NCBI RefSeq assembly: GCF_041296385.1
Contig: NC_091015.1
Span: 91,434,004 to 91,498,003 of the forward strand
Length of the DNA stretch: 64,000 nucleotides
Direction of reading: 5' to 3'
DNA from: Aphelocoma coerulescens
Lineage: Eukaryota; Chordata; Aves; Passeriformes; Corvidae
Shown here: one piece after another, positions 24,370 through 37,690 of the stretch
How the letters are laid out: every line of letters starts with the position of its first letter
Numbering within the stretch: the first letter of the stretch is position 1
The notes under the pieces: model-generated
Databases searched by the model: none
What the model saw: only the letters and a program-made list of their open reading frames with translations
Told to the model about the DNA's origin: nothing
Position numbers and translations under genes: made by a program

Positions 24370-26984
24370 GGAGCCTTTTTTAATAAAAATATTTGTTTCA
24401 GGAAAGAGAATTGTGTGAACTAATGGAAGCTCAGTATGAACTTAACCCTTAAACTGACAGGATGAAAAGTATAAGAACATGTGGCTTGTCATATTAGAAA
24501 AGACTGTTAATGTGGCCATTGTGGAGGCATATCCACATCATGCTAATCATTGGCTGTTCATCAGAAGAAAGACTAAAACTTGCTTCCTACAAAAAGACAT
24601 TGGCCTATCTCTAAGGATTTCAAAGTTATTGTGAGAAAACACATGCTCGCAGTACTTAAAGGATTAAAACTGGAAAATCTGACTGAGGATTTGTGGGGAA
24701 AAGCACACAAGTCATAAAATTAACTTAAAAATTAATAAATATTCCAACCACGGGCATTGACTTGTCTTTTGAGATTAGATATGGGTTATTTCCCTGTCTT
24801 GGTGCCATACTTGATTTTTGCATTTTTATTTCTTGATTCAAAGTGGTGGAAATGTATAAATTAGATAATTAGTTGATGGCCTAAGACCTTAGATGAATGT
24901 CTCTCAAGTATTTTTCAAATGCCTCTTGCTAAAACTGTTTGGGCTCCATCAACTCTACATATTACCTTCCTACATGCAAGGTTGATGGTCACCAGAAGAT
25001 ACATCTGATTTCTATGATATCAAATCATACTAAACCCTAGGTTTTCTTCATATTCACAGAAATTCATGCTGGGATTAGAGCACTTCTAAGGCTGTTCAAA
25101 TACCCCATATTTAATTAACATATCCATTTGTGACAAATGGCTTGATATTAACCAGAAAATCCTCTTTAAGTCAAATGAAATAAAGTAAAAGATAGGTGAA
25201 GGTGTTAATTACCACATCCAAAATAATAATCAAATTTAGAAAGCTACATTAAATAAAAAGTGAGGCAATTAAAAAAAATCAAACCCAAACAAAAAAACCA
25301 CCTCACTATTCACCCTAGGACAAAATTATGCTTAGGATATCTGTTTCTTGATTCATGAGGGTTTTCAGAAATGCCTGGCACTGCTGGCTGTGCACCTCAG
25401 ATAATAGCATTCATTGCTGAAGCATGCTGATTTTACAAACTGGTTTTGGTTTCTTTTCAAGGTCATCCAGAAGTTCTACTCAAATTTGGTATTTCACCAT
25501 CAAAACATATTCCAACCACCAGCAAAACAGTTCATTGGCTTCTTCTGCTGACAGGTACTACAATTTCTTATCATCTTTCAGCAGCACACTGTCCAATTCC
25601 TATAATCCAGTTCCTCCTGGCAGCACCTCTGACTTTTCCTGCATCTTGGTGGTTGAGGCTTTATGTGAACTAAACTTCTACACCATTGTCACTTGCAAAA
25701 TTTGAGAGTGGATTTGGCAATGCAGGAGTTTCACTCCATTTCTAAGGTTAAATGACTGTAACTGAGGTTTGTAAGTGATAGTTTCCTAGGACGGATGGAC
25801 AGCAGCTGTCATTTATGCAAGGAGTTTGTTTGGGTATGGAGTATAAAGTATCATTCTTGTTGATGGTTAATATTTACCTAGGCATTATAGACTGAAGGTA
25901 CATTTTGTGTACAATACTCAACTTGAAAGGACACATTTGGAAACAGTGTTTGAGAAGTCTGATGAAGCAAATATAAATAAAAGAGGAGAAGAAAACATTC
26001 AGACTGCTTTATTTTGGACCATGTATTTATTTTGGAAAAATGGGAGCGGGATATATGTTCAATAAATTGTTTTATTTTGCATATTACATCTTGCAGTTAT
26101 TGAGGGTCATATATTGATAGATATTACATGTATTCAAAGAGATTATATGAAAGTCTTTGAACAAGAGCATTAAAAATGGAAGAAAACTGCAGTATGACCT
26201 ATCAGTATGATATTGCAATATAATATTGTAGTGATAAATATTAACTCATTGCCTCAGAACTATGAAGTGTTCTGATTTATTTCAGCACAAGGGGTTTGCA
26301 AATATTTAAACATTTACATCCATGTATATTGGTTTGAACAACAACAAATTACAACTATGGCATCTAAGTACTCCTTTACATTGAATTTATAGTTGCACAA
26401 CATCTGCAATATAGCTGGGAAGAAAATGAGACTGAGAAAGAAGAACCATATGTGCAAGGGTGTGGTACAGGAAAAGGGGTGGGTGCTGATGCAAGGGATA
26501 TGGCTGGATAAGCAGGCAGGAAGGGAAAGCTTACGTTTGCTGTATATAGGGAGAGAAGATACAAAAATTTGGCCGAGGTTTTGTTTAGTAATGAGTCCAC
26601 ATGTGAAAATGTGAGTGTATTTAAGAAACAACATGAAGAATATGCAAAAAGTTGCACCTGAGCTGAAAAGACTATTCTGTTGATTGTCTTGGTTTTTCAG
26701 TTCTACCCTTTGCTACCTCAGACATACCCAAAAATCTATAGAAAAGGAATGTGTGACATTTCTTTCTAGCCTGGTGGAGGTGCCAATAACATGCTGAGAA
26801 AGTCAAAGAGGTAAGGAAAACAGGAAGCACAGTATCAGTTGAGGATTTAACTTACCTTGCTACAAATTGGAGGAAGGTGAGGCTGAAGCATGATGCCCCA
26901 GAGTTCTTAATGAACTTGAGTGTGAAATATCCAAACTACAAAATGTGGTGTGTAAAAAACTGACTCCTTTTTAAAGGAAAGGAA
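24370..26984. other. AT-rich DNA between the twin LTRs, no gene
   Basis: No retroviral internal sequence is seen here, which argues against the two LTRs belonging to one provirus. Overlapping frames of 75 and 93 codons (25424-25705) and several at 26314-26657 have no recognisable features. Confidence 0.55.
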
Positions 26985-28115
26985 AGTGGATGAAACAATG
27001 CCAATTTTTGAAAAAGGACTCCAGTGGACCTACAGATGAATAAAAAATGGAATTAAGGAACATATGGATGAATACGAGATGTCACAAAACTACTGGAATT
27101 CTTTGAAAATATTAATAGGCATTTAGAAAAAGGAGGTCTGAATACCATTCTTTTGAATTTGCAGGGTGCTTTCATTTATGTACCTCACCAAAGGCTTTCC
27201 AGAAAACTAAACAGAAGTACTTTTAAGGGTAAAGGCTAATAAAAACTTAGGAAACATAGGACAGGAATAAATGAACAACCACCCTTGCAGTGAAAGACAA
27301 TTCACTGAAGAAGGCCCATAAATATCTATGCTGTGTTCCTTGGGACTCATCATACTCACATGCATTCTGGAAAAGGGAGGAGAATACTGAAATGACAGAA
27401 GTTGCTGATTCTGTTAAGCTATTCAGGATAGTAAAGATGATTTCCAGCTGTGAAAAACTGCAAAAAAGAAATTGCTGGGAGCTGAACTGACATCTGAAAG
27501 CCAATGTAGACAACTGCAACTCAAAATCCCTGCCTGAACTACTTTCCTTCAAATATTCAAATCCTATCCTCCAGCAGGAATAATGCAGCACAGGTTAGAA
27601 ATCACCTCCCTGATAATCCACCTTCCAGATTCTCAAATTCTGTACACCATACCTGTGCTTTAGCTGTCTTGAAATGGCTGTAAAATGAATTTACTTGAGG
27701 ATCAGAATGCTGGAGTGCTTCTACTCTGAAGAAAGGCTAAGTGTTGGGGTTGTTCACCCTGGAGAAGAGAAAGCTCTTGAGAGACTAATAAGAGCTTTCA
27801 ATGCATAAAGGTGTCCTAAAGAAAGCTGGAGAGGAACAGTTTACAAGGCCATGTAGTGATGGGACAAGTGGGAATGGCTTTAAACTGAAAGATAGTAGGT
27901 TTAGATTAAATATGAGGAAGAGATTCTTTACTGTGAGGGGGGAGAGGAACTGGAACAGATTGCCCAGAGAAGCTTTGGATGCCGTGTTCCAGTTCTCTCA
28001 AGGCCAGTCTGGATGGGACGTTTGATGAGTCTCTATCCATGTCATTGGGAGTGAAACTAGGTGATAATTAAGGTGCCTTTGATACCAAACATTTCAATGA
28101 ATCTGTGATTCTCTG
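26985..28115 (+). mobile_element. Old CR1 LINE: RT C-terminus to 3' end
   Basis: A diverged CR1-type LINE in sense orientation. About 27085-27200 follows the 'ctactggaattctttgaa ... cctcaccaaaggctttcc' region of the reverse transcriptase. About 27235-27290 has 'aggaataaatg', and about 27390-27520 the 'gctgattctgttaagctattcaggatagt' stretch of the ORF2 C-terminal part. From about 27700 it is a standard CR1 3' UTR ('gctggagtgcttctactctgaagaaaggct', 'tggctttaaactgaaagatagtaggtttag'), ending near 28115 with 'gaatctgtgattctctg'. Many indels and stops mark it as much older than the CR1 at 2040. The 74-codon frame 27801-28025 is part of the 3' UTR. Confidence 0.8.
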
Positions 28116-30352
28116 ACGTGGTCCCTATTTATGTGGTGGAAAAAGCATAAACTTTAAAGGAGGAACAAGCACCTAAACCAAAGCTTGCCCATGAGGATGA
28201 TTTGATCTTTTCCTCCCATCCTTCACTCATATCAGTTGCAAATGTGACTCACTTAATTGTGACTCCGCTGATATCTAACCATGATCAGAATAATTTTATG
28301 ATGGCCAAAATGCAAATCTCTGAGACATTTTTCTTTTTTGTTTGTTTTTTAAAGTAGAGAATATGCACTGGGAAATTACTTCAGTTTATTGATTGGAATC
28401 CAAATTCAGTGAAAAGACTGCAGAATCAAAATGCCATGGGGGAGAGGGAGACAGGAATGACTGTCATGTACAATATTACAATGGAAAAGTTATACATTGA
28501 TGATACTATTTCTGAAATAAATTACTTTATGGATAATTTTCCATACCTATTTTTAAAGCAACATGGAAATTGATGATGTGAGATACTGATACCAAATGGA
28601 CTGCTCAGGTGAAAAAAAAACAACCTGAGAATTTTATTGTAGTTGCCATGCATTTATTAAAAAACACTAGAGTGGGAAATATTCACTTGTGCTCTTACAT
28701 GATCTTCTGCCTGCTTAAGTTTAAAATGAGAAAGAGTCCCTTAGATACAAGTGTATAGGTAGAGAGAGATAAAAATAAAGTCCTTGCTCAGAATCTCTTT
28801 CATCTATGTTTTTGTTCTGTGCTATTCTTAAGCTCCATGGTCTCCACATTTAAGTTCTGTTCTAAAATTGGAAGAGTTTTTGTTGGCTGTTGCAGGAAGA
28901 CAACATGAATGGGGATATCAGTCAAAGTAGACTGTCATGTGTGTGTGCATGAAGATATGTGAGTGTGACTAAAGAAAGTATTTAATACATGCCAAGCACA
29001 TCTTAATTTCCACTTTTGATTTCATTTTATGTGAAATAATTGACCATATAGTATAACAAAGTTCAGTGCCTGATATAAAAGAATAGTTTTTAAGACTGTG
29101 GACTAAGTACGAATAAACCTCATTTTTTAAACACCAATTTCAGCCAAGTTCTCTGGTGGACTGCTTGGCTCAATATGCGGTTAAAGACCTTTTGTTGGTC
29201 TATGGAGAGGGTGGTAGAACTGCCAGTCATGTTAAGTTGCCCAATTTTCATTACTCTTTTAGAAGCAGTTTGATAGAAACTGAAGGTACAGATAAACCTC
29301 CTCACCCTCTTCTTATGGTATAAGAGCAAGATTAAACTCAGTTGGATTATTAGGATCTGATTAACTGTGGAGAAGATATTCTGAATATTCTGACCTTTTC
29401 TATTTCTTCATCTTCTTATTTATACAGCTCATTAGTTGTAGGACTCAAAAGACATGCTACTTCAACAGGTACATCTGCATTGCTGCAGCGTGTGAAGGTT
29501 TGTAATGGTCTATGCAAATTATGACTGTAATCAAGCCGGGAGATCAAGTGCCACATACAGTAAGCACACATGCATACAATGATTCAGTCATACACTGTGG
29601 TTTAGTCCTGTGGCAACAGGAACTTAAGTTGGAAATTAGTTTTAAGGATGACATTAAAATTTGTCCCATAGTTCTAACTATGGCATAGCTGTGTCAGTGT
29701 TCTGCTTGTCTTCACCAACAGTGCACTAAAGTCGTTAACTCTTTCCGTTAGCAACTTCCTAGTTATTCATCTGCATAAACGAGGCAATGGAGTAATTTGC
29801 ACAGTGGACCAAAATCACACCAAGTGCTTGAACTCCTAGCCCACTCCATAATTATGTACTTGAGCGATTGCTACAACCTCTCTGCCCTGGAGAACCATCT
29901 CATGCAGTTCCTGCTGTACCTAAACCAATGGGCATATTTCAGTGTGCAAATTAACATCCTAGGTGGGGAATCTGGCCATCCCAGAGACACACATCCCATC
30001 CAGAGATTCACAGAGTTTCTGATGTGGTTATGGGCACCATACATAGGCCAGAGAGTTGTAAATAGTCAGAAAAAATTGCTCTACGAGTGCAAATACACAG
30101 TCCCTGTGCAGTAAAGTAGTTAGGAGATGGTTTGTACATTGTTTAAGTTAAATATTAGCAAGAAATCATGCATGTTGAGAAGTCTCACAGAATAGAGGGC
30201 CAGAGCGGATAGGAGTTAAGCAGTTCCAGGAATCTCACCTAATCCAGCTAAAGCACCATGAATTTTCTCACACTGTAATTCCCATAATACCTGCATGAGC
30301 TGAGGTTTTTTCCCAGCCAGAAAAGAGTTGTAAAAAAGCAATGTCTATTGTT
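28116..30352. other. Unique DNA, no gene recognised
   Basis: A 105-codon plus-strand frame (29797-30114) and a 69-codon minus-strand frame (29120-29329) lack recognisable motifs. No transposon identified. Confidence 0.5.
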
Positions 30353-30358
30353 CCTTTC

Positions 30359-30951
30359 TGTTGGAACCCTGGGTTCTGAAAATTTCAGCCTTTCAGGGCT
30401 AACATGAAGTGATCCTCAGAAATACACTGTATTCAACCCGAAACTTTGGGAAAGGCTCCCTAAATTGTGTGATAACACTGAGGTTGTTGCTGTGTAATTA
30501 AAACTTATATCACTGGGTGAAATACGTAGAGATGTAGAAAATTAGGTTGAGGGGATATAGGTTACAATAAGGAGGAATTTGGGTGTGGATCTTCTTCTTC
30601 CTTTCTCCTTTCTGCTTCTTCTTCACAAATGTAGGGGTTATGCCATTGGGTCAAAAGTCCCGCATTGCGGGACATGAAAAGTTGGTAATTGGATTATAAA
30701 TAAAAACAAGTTACTTGGTATTTCATAATTGGTTAATTTAGACTTTTTAAAGCCTTGGAAGTTAGAACTCAAGGCCATTTTCCATCCTGTTACCTTGGAG
30801 GCACATCCCGTGCACCTGTATTACTGATGAGATGTAATAAACAACTAAGTCCAAACAAGAATTCTCAGTCTCCTGCATTTTAATTCAAACTCTGAGTAAA
30901 AAGACTCATGGAACAGCAAAAAGAGAAAAACAAAAACCGGGAAAATTAATA
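30359..30951 (+). mobile_element. Young solo ERV LTR, copy 2 (593 bp)
   Basis: Same LTR family, orientation and length as 23771-24363. Flanked by its own 6-bp duplication cctttc (30353-30358 and 30952-30957). Differences from copy 1 are about ten single-base changes, most of them transitions, with no indels. Ends TTAATA. The different target duplications show two independent insertions, each reduced to a solo LTR. Confidence 0.9.
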
Positions 30952-30957
30952 CCTTTC

Positions 30958-33505
30958 TTAAACAAAAAAGTTCTTACTTATTTAATGGTACTTACTTGTG
31001 TTCTATATTATGAAGTACATTTTAAATACTAGTACCACAGCTTCCACAATAACCAAATCTAGGTATCACAAATTAAAAAAGGAAGCTTTGCAATAAATTT
31101 AAATAAAAATATCATTTTTATTACATTTTAATAGTTTCCACATTTAATAGTGTTAGCAGTACATTTTAATAGAGAAGTATTGAGTGCTTTCTTTTGTAGT
31201 TCAAGATAACAAAATCTCTTTCAGAGTCATTAATCTGAAAATGTGTAATAGATGAAGATTGTACAAGTAAATGTGCAAGACAAAAAAAGCAGTGCACCAG
31301 CTCATAGCACTCCTACTGATAATTGGTCTAGAAATAATGTCGAACAGAACAAATATAGCTTTTCTTTGATTGATTTTTGGTATTGCTGATCAACCCTATT
31401 GGTTTTTCTTTTATGCCAGTCAAGCACCATGAAACAGAGGCGTAACCAGGCAATGTGACATATAACTCAGGACTGAAACTCAGAAAAGGAAGAATCAAAT
31501 TCAGGAGATAAGGCAAGATGTTGTTATGATTATTAAACCAATGCAAACTAAAACTGATGTTACTGAGAGAGAAGGATGTGATGAAGATTTCTCTTTTAAA
31601 GAGGAGCTGAACATAATGGTGTGAGGATGCTTTCTGCTGTTACTTATCCTTTTAAATCCAATTAATAAAGCTCTTAGTAGTCAAGTCAAAACAAGCAAAG
31701 AGGTGAGTCTTCATGCAACATTTAGCAACCTTTCCAAAGGTTGTTGTGAAAAAAAGATTACATTATTTCTAAAGAGTCATTCATGGGAAGAAAAATCCTA
31801 TCAGGCTACTGAGTTCATGACACTTGAAAGGCTGGAAGGTATTAAGAGGAAACATCTTGTACTCTTGCCCAGTTTTTATTCTTTCAGAATCATTAGCACA
31901 TACCTACTCTGCGTATTTGTTTTCTTTTGCAGGTTGAAAGAAGATAAATCTCTAATATATACTTAGAGCCCTCCCTGAGAATAAGGTTAATAAAAGCTAT
32001 TGGAGGGGCTGGGAGGGGATGGGGAGGAAGGGTTCTAGAGAACAAATTTGGTGGGAAGGGGCCACGGGAGGCACAGAATGAACTGAAAGTCAAAGTCTCA
32101 AAAGTGGAGAAATGAGGAACCCAAAAGATAACCTGAAAAACAGGGAGACTCCCAGCAGCAGCTTTGCTCCCTGGAAACAGTCAGAGGAGCTGGCTGATGG
32201 ACATGGCTGGAAGGAAAATTCTGAGGTGGAGGAATCCTTGATCTGACCCATTCCTGTGCAGCTTGCTGAAGTGTCTTATGAGTTTATATTGTTGAGCACT
32301 ATCTGTTTTCTGTGTACAACTCAGAACAGTTCCCAGTGGGAGAGCACTTACATTGACGAAAGTGTGTGTGTTGATAGATTCGACAGTGGGCCTGCAGGCT
32401 GAATGGGCTGTGATGAGAAAGGTGATTTGTCTGCACCAAAACAGGATCTTCTGTCTTAGAAAAGAAAATAACGTACAGAACTCTGAAGGTAACTAAGGTA
32501 GATGTGTAAAGGTTTTCCTTGGATATGCAGGTACCTGTTATAAGTGATAGATACCCCTAGCCACATATCTTCGGGCCTTTTTTGATTGCTTGGGTTTTTT
32601 ACAGACCAATAAGTAAAAGTTGTTCAGTGACTCAGAGAGGTCAGTTCATGTTAACATACGTCTGCGGAAAATGTGTGAAATAGCCAAGATAGTAAAAAGA
32701 TGCAGCTGGTGTGGTTTCCAGGAATTTCTTCTGAAATTTGCATGCAGTTATGTTTGTCTTTCATCCTGTAGTTTGAATTTGTGCCCTTTTTGGCCATTTT
32801 ATTAAGATGAGTCATTTCATTTCTGTTTCTCTTCCACATTATTGAAATTTTACTGTATTTTAATGGATATGTACATACTTTAAAATGTTAATATAGTTCA
32901 GGAAGTATTTTAATATTTTTAATAGATTTTAAAAATTTATATACAGTAATTATTTATGTACTTGCAAAGGACATACCTTCTATTCTTATAGTTTCTTATA
33001 ATAAAATTGATCAACTGAAACCTCTTTTGGTTTTTCAATATATTCTTATCAACCTAAAGTAATTTGCAGTATATTTCTGAAAACTGTACTTTCCACAGAG
33101 GCGACATATCCTACATAATGTTTTGGAACAGACTGAATTAGCTCCATAAAAATTCATCCTATGCTTTCTAAACGTTTTTGTTTAAACCACATTTGAATTT
33201 CGCATATGGAGGATCATCGTGTTAGATCTATTGGGGAAAATAAAACTGTTAAACCGGAAAGTCGGGTTTTATGACAAAAAGATGGAATCTGATATATAAT
33301 GAGGGAAAGATGTCTGTAAGAAATGTACTTTGTTTACTGAGTCAATATAGCAACAGGGGGAGAATGAGCTTATTTCAATGTCATTTTAATTTAATTGTTC
33401 CTTTCAGTGGAATCAAATTCCTGAAATAATGTGATGCATCTGTGAAGAAGGCAAATCCAATTCTAAGATGCTCCAGGGCAAACATTTCCAAGAGAAGTAA
33501 GGAAG
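30958..33505. other. AT-rich DNA with a G-rich tract
   Basis: No gene recognised. The tract at 32005-32032 is the only composition outlier. Frames up to 87 codons (31703-31966) look like chance. Confidence 0.5.
32005..32032 (+). other. Predicted G-quadruplex motif
   Basis: Five G-tracts of three or four bases (32005-32008, 32011-32013, 32015-32018, 32021-32024, 32030-32032) separated by loops of 1-5 bases. This fits the G3+N1-7 rule for an intramolecular quadruplex on the plus strand. Confidence 0.7.
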
Positions 33506-33880
33506 TTTTTGTGCCATTGTACAAGGTCCCACACCAAACTCATCCGGAAAAATGGTTCTAGTCAGCCGTATTCAAGAAAAGAAATTGAAATGAGAAGAGC
33601 TGCATGTAAGAGAAACAAGGAACATCAGGAGAATGGGGAGTTGGTACTTGGAGAGGATTCTTGCAGAAGAGCACAGCTCATTTGTATGAGCAAAATAAAG
33701 ATTGAAAAGGGGTATGATTACCATCTTGGAACACATTACAAGGGAAGCTCTTAGAAAGGAGAGAAGCTGTTAAAGCTAAATATCAGTGTTGGCAAAAATA
33801 CAAATGGGAATGAACTGGCTATAATTAAATTGAGCACAGATATTGCAAAATGCCTGACTATCAAAATAAAAAGTTCTGAA
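33505..33880 (+). mobile_element. Ancient CR1/L3-like LINE 3' remnant (tentative)
   Basis: The stretch 'ttggcaaaaatacaaatgggaatgaactggctataa' (about 33788-33825) and 'aaatgcctgactatcaaaataaaaagttctg' (about 33848-33878) follow the 3' end of old amniote CR1/L3-type LINEs. The upstream portion containing the 81-codon frame 33509-33754, rich in Lys and Arg, may be the preceding part of the same element. Strongly decayed; boundaries are guesses. Confidence 0.45.
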
Positions 33881-33899
33881 AAAGCTCTCAGATCAGAAA

Positions 33900-36800
33900 A
33901 ACAGGGCCAAAAATCTTCATCAAAAATTTTTGCCAAATCCTCTTGCTAGTTCATCTTGCTATCATACAAAAAACTAAAATGCCACAATAATTCTCAATTT
34001 CATTGTTATATTTTGAGTGATTCTTTTTGAGCTGCTCTGATTTTTAATGGTTCTTTTTTATTTACAACTTGTGTATTTTGTGCTGGTTTGATTCTGAAGA
34101 AACTTAAGAATACCTTTAACTTGTTTTCAATGTTCAACGGTTTTTTTTACTCTCATTCCACTTGTACATTATAATGTATGCTAGTTTGCCACCACTTTTT
34201 CCTGAAAGTTTTTGTTCCCTTCTGCCCACATGCTGAACTAAGGGAAACAATATAAAATTTCAGAAAAAGGCGTGGAACTTCCTCAAGTGGACACACAGAT
34301 CATGGATTTGAAAAAATAATGTTATGATTGATTTTAATCTCAAATTCATTACATAGGGAAATCCAGAAGATGCATAATCAAGTAGCAACCAAAGGGCAGG
34401 ATTATGAAAAAATTAATACATTTCTGATAGTGACAAGTAGCTATCATTTTACACTGAAATCATATTTTGTAGTGGGTGGCTGATGGTTTAATTCTACATT
34501 AAGGAAATGTCTAAAGGACAAACCATGTGCAGCTTGGTATGTACTTGCACAGTTTTGTCTACTGCCAATAATTTTCCATTGCATAATCAAATTGTCAGTA
34601 AAGTGGCAAGTAAACGAGTAGGAAGGATCTGCATGTTTAACAAATAATGTTCAGATTTTTATTTTTTATTAATTTCCAGTGCTCTTTGTTCATCAGCTAA
34701 ACAAAACCACTTTTGGAAAAGAAACACAGGGGAGTTCACTGAGGGTTGAAGTGAGTATAATAGTCCACCGTGATTATCTTCAGAATTGTTTAGCAACTTG
34801 GATTAGCAAATACACCAAATGTATATTGTTTAAATTGAGTATCCTAGATCTTTCACATACACATCACCAGAACAGGAGGGCAGCCTTCTGTTGTGTCTTT
34901 CTTTCTGTTCACTATGCTGAAAAATACCAAGGAAACAAGATTCCAGAGGCCAAACATACTGTTGATGTACATAACAGATATGAAAATGAAATCTGTCAGA
35001 TATATTTTCAGCTCTTCCATAGATCTCAGTGCCTGAGCTCAGTCAAATGTCATAGGAATGTTTCATCTCTCAAGATCTTGCTTCTGTAAAATAGCTGAGG
35101 AAAGTTCTGAAACTTCAACAGAGGGAATACAGTCAACTGACTGAAATACAATACCATTAACACCTTCTGATGAGTGCAAAGGCACAGGATAGGTAAGACC
35201 CCATTGAAAGTTTCCCTATCAAAACCATACAATATAAATACTTTCAAGAAACTGCCTTTTGTATGGTACCAATTCTGAGTGGACAAAAGACACAGTGAAC
35301 ATATGCCACGCTACAGGAGTCAGCTGTTCTGAGCTACTCCAGCTGCCATTAGATCTTTCAGCATTGCTTAATTCTTTTATATTTTACTTTAATTCAAAAT
35401 AATATCTCTAATGTGTTGCTATCTCAGAGCTACTATGAATTTCTGAACCACCAGTAGTGCTGTGGCAAGTGTCACTTGACAGTATTGGCTGACCCATTGC
35501 AGCCTGGACCCTTAGGCTTCTGTCAGGTAGTTTGTTTCTCACAACAGAATGATTCCTGTCTGTCCTATTTAATGCTTCCAATTTATGTCTATAAAGCACC
35601 ATGTCTTGAAACTAGTTTATTAACTTTATGTGCAGCAGTCACACAGATGTGATAGCAGCTCTTATGATGAATGGAAGGTGCCCAAAACATGGCTGAAAAA
35701 ATTATATTAATGTTCAGTTTAAGTCTTATTCCTATTAACACAAAAAATCAGATCATCAAATAGTGCCTGTCTCTCATATATCACAGCTGAGATTTAAGTA
35801 TGCAAATAAAACTTACACCTTTGTAACAATTATCAAGCACACAAACTGAAAATATAATAACATGCATACAAGTATATGTGTGTGTGTGTATATACATGCA
35901 TATAAAATGTTGTTAGTTTCAAACAGCAATTCTAAAAATGGTATTTAATTTCCATAGGAATAGTGCCACTGTCTTTCTGATTTTCTTTTTTTCTATTTTT
36001 TTTTTTTTTGGCTTTGCGGGGAGCTCCTTATTGAAAGCACTTGCCAGGGATTCAGTATTTTTTTGAAAACTTTCAGCATAAATATTAACTTTGAATACTT
36101 TCTGGAGATACTAATTCCTGAAAATGTTGACTATGGCTGGTAAAGCAGAGTAATGTTCAAAGCAGTAACATGTTCTAGCATAGTGTAGCCTTTCATAAAA
36201 ATGTGGATGGAGGTTCATGAACTATTTGAGAAGAGGACAAAAAGCTTTAACAATGAATTAAATAAAAAATTTGCTTTTTCAGCTATTGATAAACAGACAT
36301 GCTTGAATGTTTGGCACATGTTTTTGAATGTTTGTTCACAAAAATATGAGAATGAAATCAGTTTTCCATGGGAAGAGTAGATTTGTAGGGTTCAGGGATA
36401 AATTACAGCATGTCATAATCACTCTTCTCTTCTCCTTTTGTGTTTCAGGTGAAAGTTCTTACAGGTCCTTTTTCCCACCTAATTTTAAACTTGATATTTC
36501 TACTATCCAGATCTTGCCATTCAGTGCTGGTACTTTTGCTTTTTCCACCCACATCACCCTACCACAGATCACACTTCTATCTGTGACACTCTATTTCTCT
36601 TTCACAAATTCCCATTATATCAAGCCAGTTCCTTTACCTGGCTCTTCATCCTGCTAATAACCTTTCTTTTCCTCTCAAAGGTATTATCTTTTTAATTCTT
36701 CTGTCTAGAATTCCTTCCCGTGTCTCCTGAATTTATGCTTCTAGAAAAAAAGAAGTTGATTAATTAAGGTCAAAGTTTTTGAATCAAAGAACTTTAATAT

Positions 36801-37420
36801 GTATCTAAATGCATATTTTAAAAACTATACTTGTGTACTAGACAGATTAAAGAGAGACATAAATCTGTACATGTTGCTGTGAAATCACTATATTTTTTCA
36901 GTTAATCAATCTTCAATATTCTCAGAAGCAGTAATGCTTCAAAATAATACTCCGCATATATATCATAGCCTTATTTGGGGGCGGGGGGGAATTTTACCTA
37001 TTATGTGGGGTGTAATATTTAGATGAATCAAAATGCTTGTAAGGCTGATGCATCAGAACTGAAAAGAGAGCACAGTTACAGATATGATGTAAAGCCACAT
37101 CTGAAAAGATCATATAAAATCAGACCTCAGGATGCTTCACAATTTAAGCTTACTCTGAAGACAGTTGAAATTAACCTATAAAATTATATTGCAGTTAAAT
37201 CACTCAAATTTTAACTTTTTCAAAATCTTCATTGCATCATCCCCACTCAAAAGATGTTTGCCACAGCTCTTAGTGACAACTCACTTCTTTATGCAACATG
37301 AGAAATGAATGGGGGGGATGGTGTGATGTTGCGGGTTTGATCCTGATCTTCTAAGAAAGTTTGCTGTTCACATACAGCCGTATGGGGTGAGTCTAAATGT
37401 TACCAGGCAGCTGTGCAGTC
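33900..37420. other. AT-rich DNA, no gene recognised
   Basis: Frames at 34679-35089 (136 codons) and 36328-36657 (109 codons) are the longest, without recognisable motifs. A TG/TA microsatellite lies at 35872-35902 and T runs near 35996-36010. Confidence 0.5.
35872..35902. repeat. Short (TG)n/(TA)n microsatellite
   Basis: Alternating tg and ta dinucleotides over about 30 bases. Confidence 0.75.
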
Positions 37421-37426
37421 CAGCAC
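37421..37426. repeat. Left target-site duplication (cagcac)
   Basis: Directly abuts the TGTT terminus of the 5' LTR and matches 39615-39620 exactly. Confidence 0.85.
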
Positions 37427-37690
37427 TGTTGGGATCCCTTCCCCCCTGCCATGTGGTCCTGGGAGAGGGGCCCTGGGGGGCAGGCACAGGGTTTCTCTAC
37501 TCCCTGGTCAACCTCATTCCCCATTGGTTGTTCTGTGTTCCCCTGCGCGGGCAAGGACTCTTGGGTCCTGTGATTGAGCAGTTCCTCGGCAGAGCCCCAG
37601 CCATGCGGCTGGAGAAATAAACATCTCTGAAACATCTATCAAGAATAGTGGATAGTGCAAACAGAACGATCCCCGATCCCTAAGGACAAC
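37427..37690 (+). mobile_element. 5' LTR of the Y-box-carrying element
   Basis: Begins TGTTGGGATC. It has an inverted CCAAT box (ATTGG at 37523-37527) and AATAAA at 37616-37621 followed by 'catctctgaaacatct'. It is alignable with the 3' LTR from the 'cccctgccatgtgg' block to 'caagaat' with about 21 differences in some 205 bases. Beyond about 37645 it no longer matches the 3' copy, so the right boundary is uncertain (placed at the first ACA after the R region), and no convincing tRNA primer-binding site is seen. The 77-80 codon frames here are not genes. Confidence 0.7.

Noticed and set aside
23771..30951. One 7-kb provirus bounded by the twin LTRs
   Set aside because: Each LTR has its own matching 6-bp duplication, and the DNA between them shows no gag, pol or env and no primer-binding site.
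33509..33754. Small basic protein of 81 codons
   Set aside because: It sits directly upstream of, and probably within, an ancient CR1/L3-like LINE remnant.
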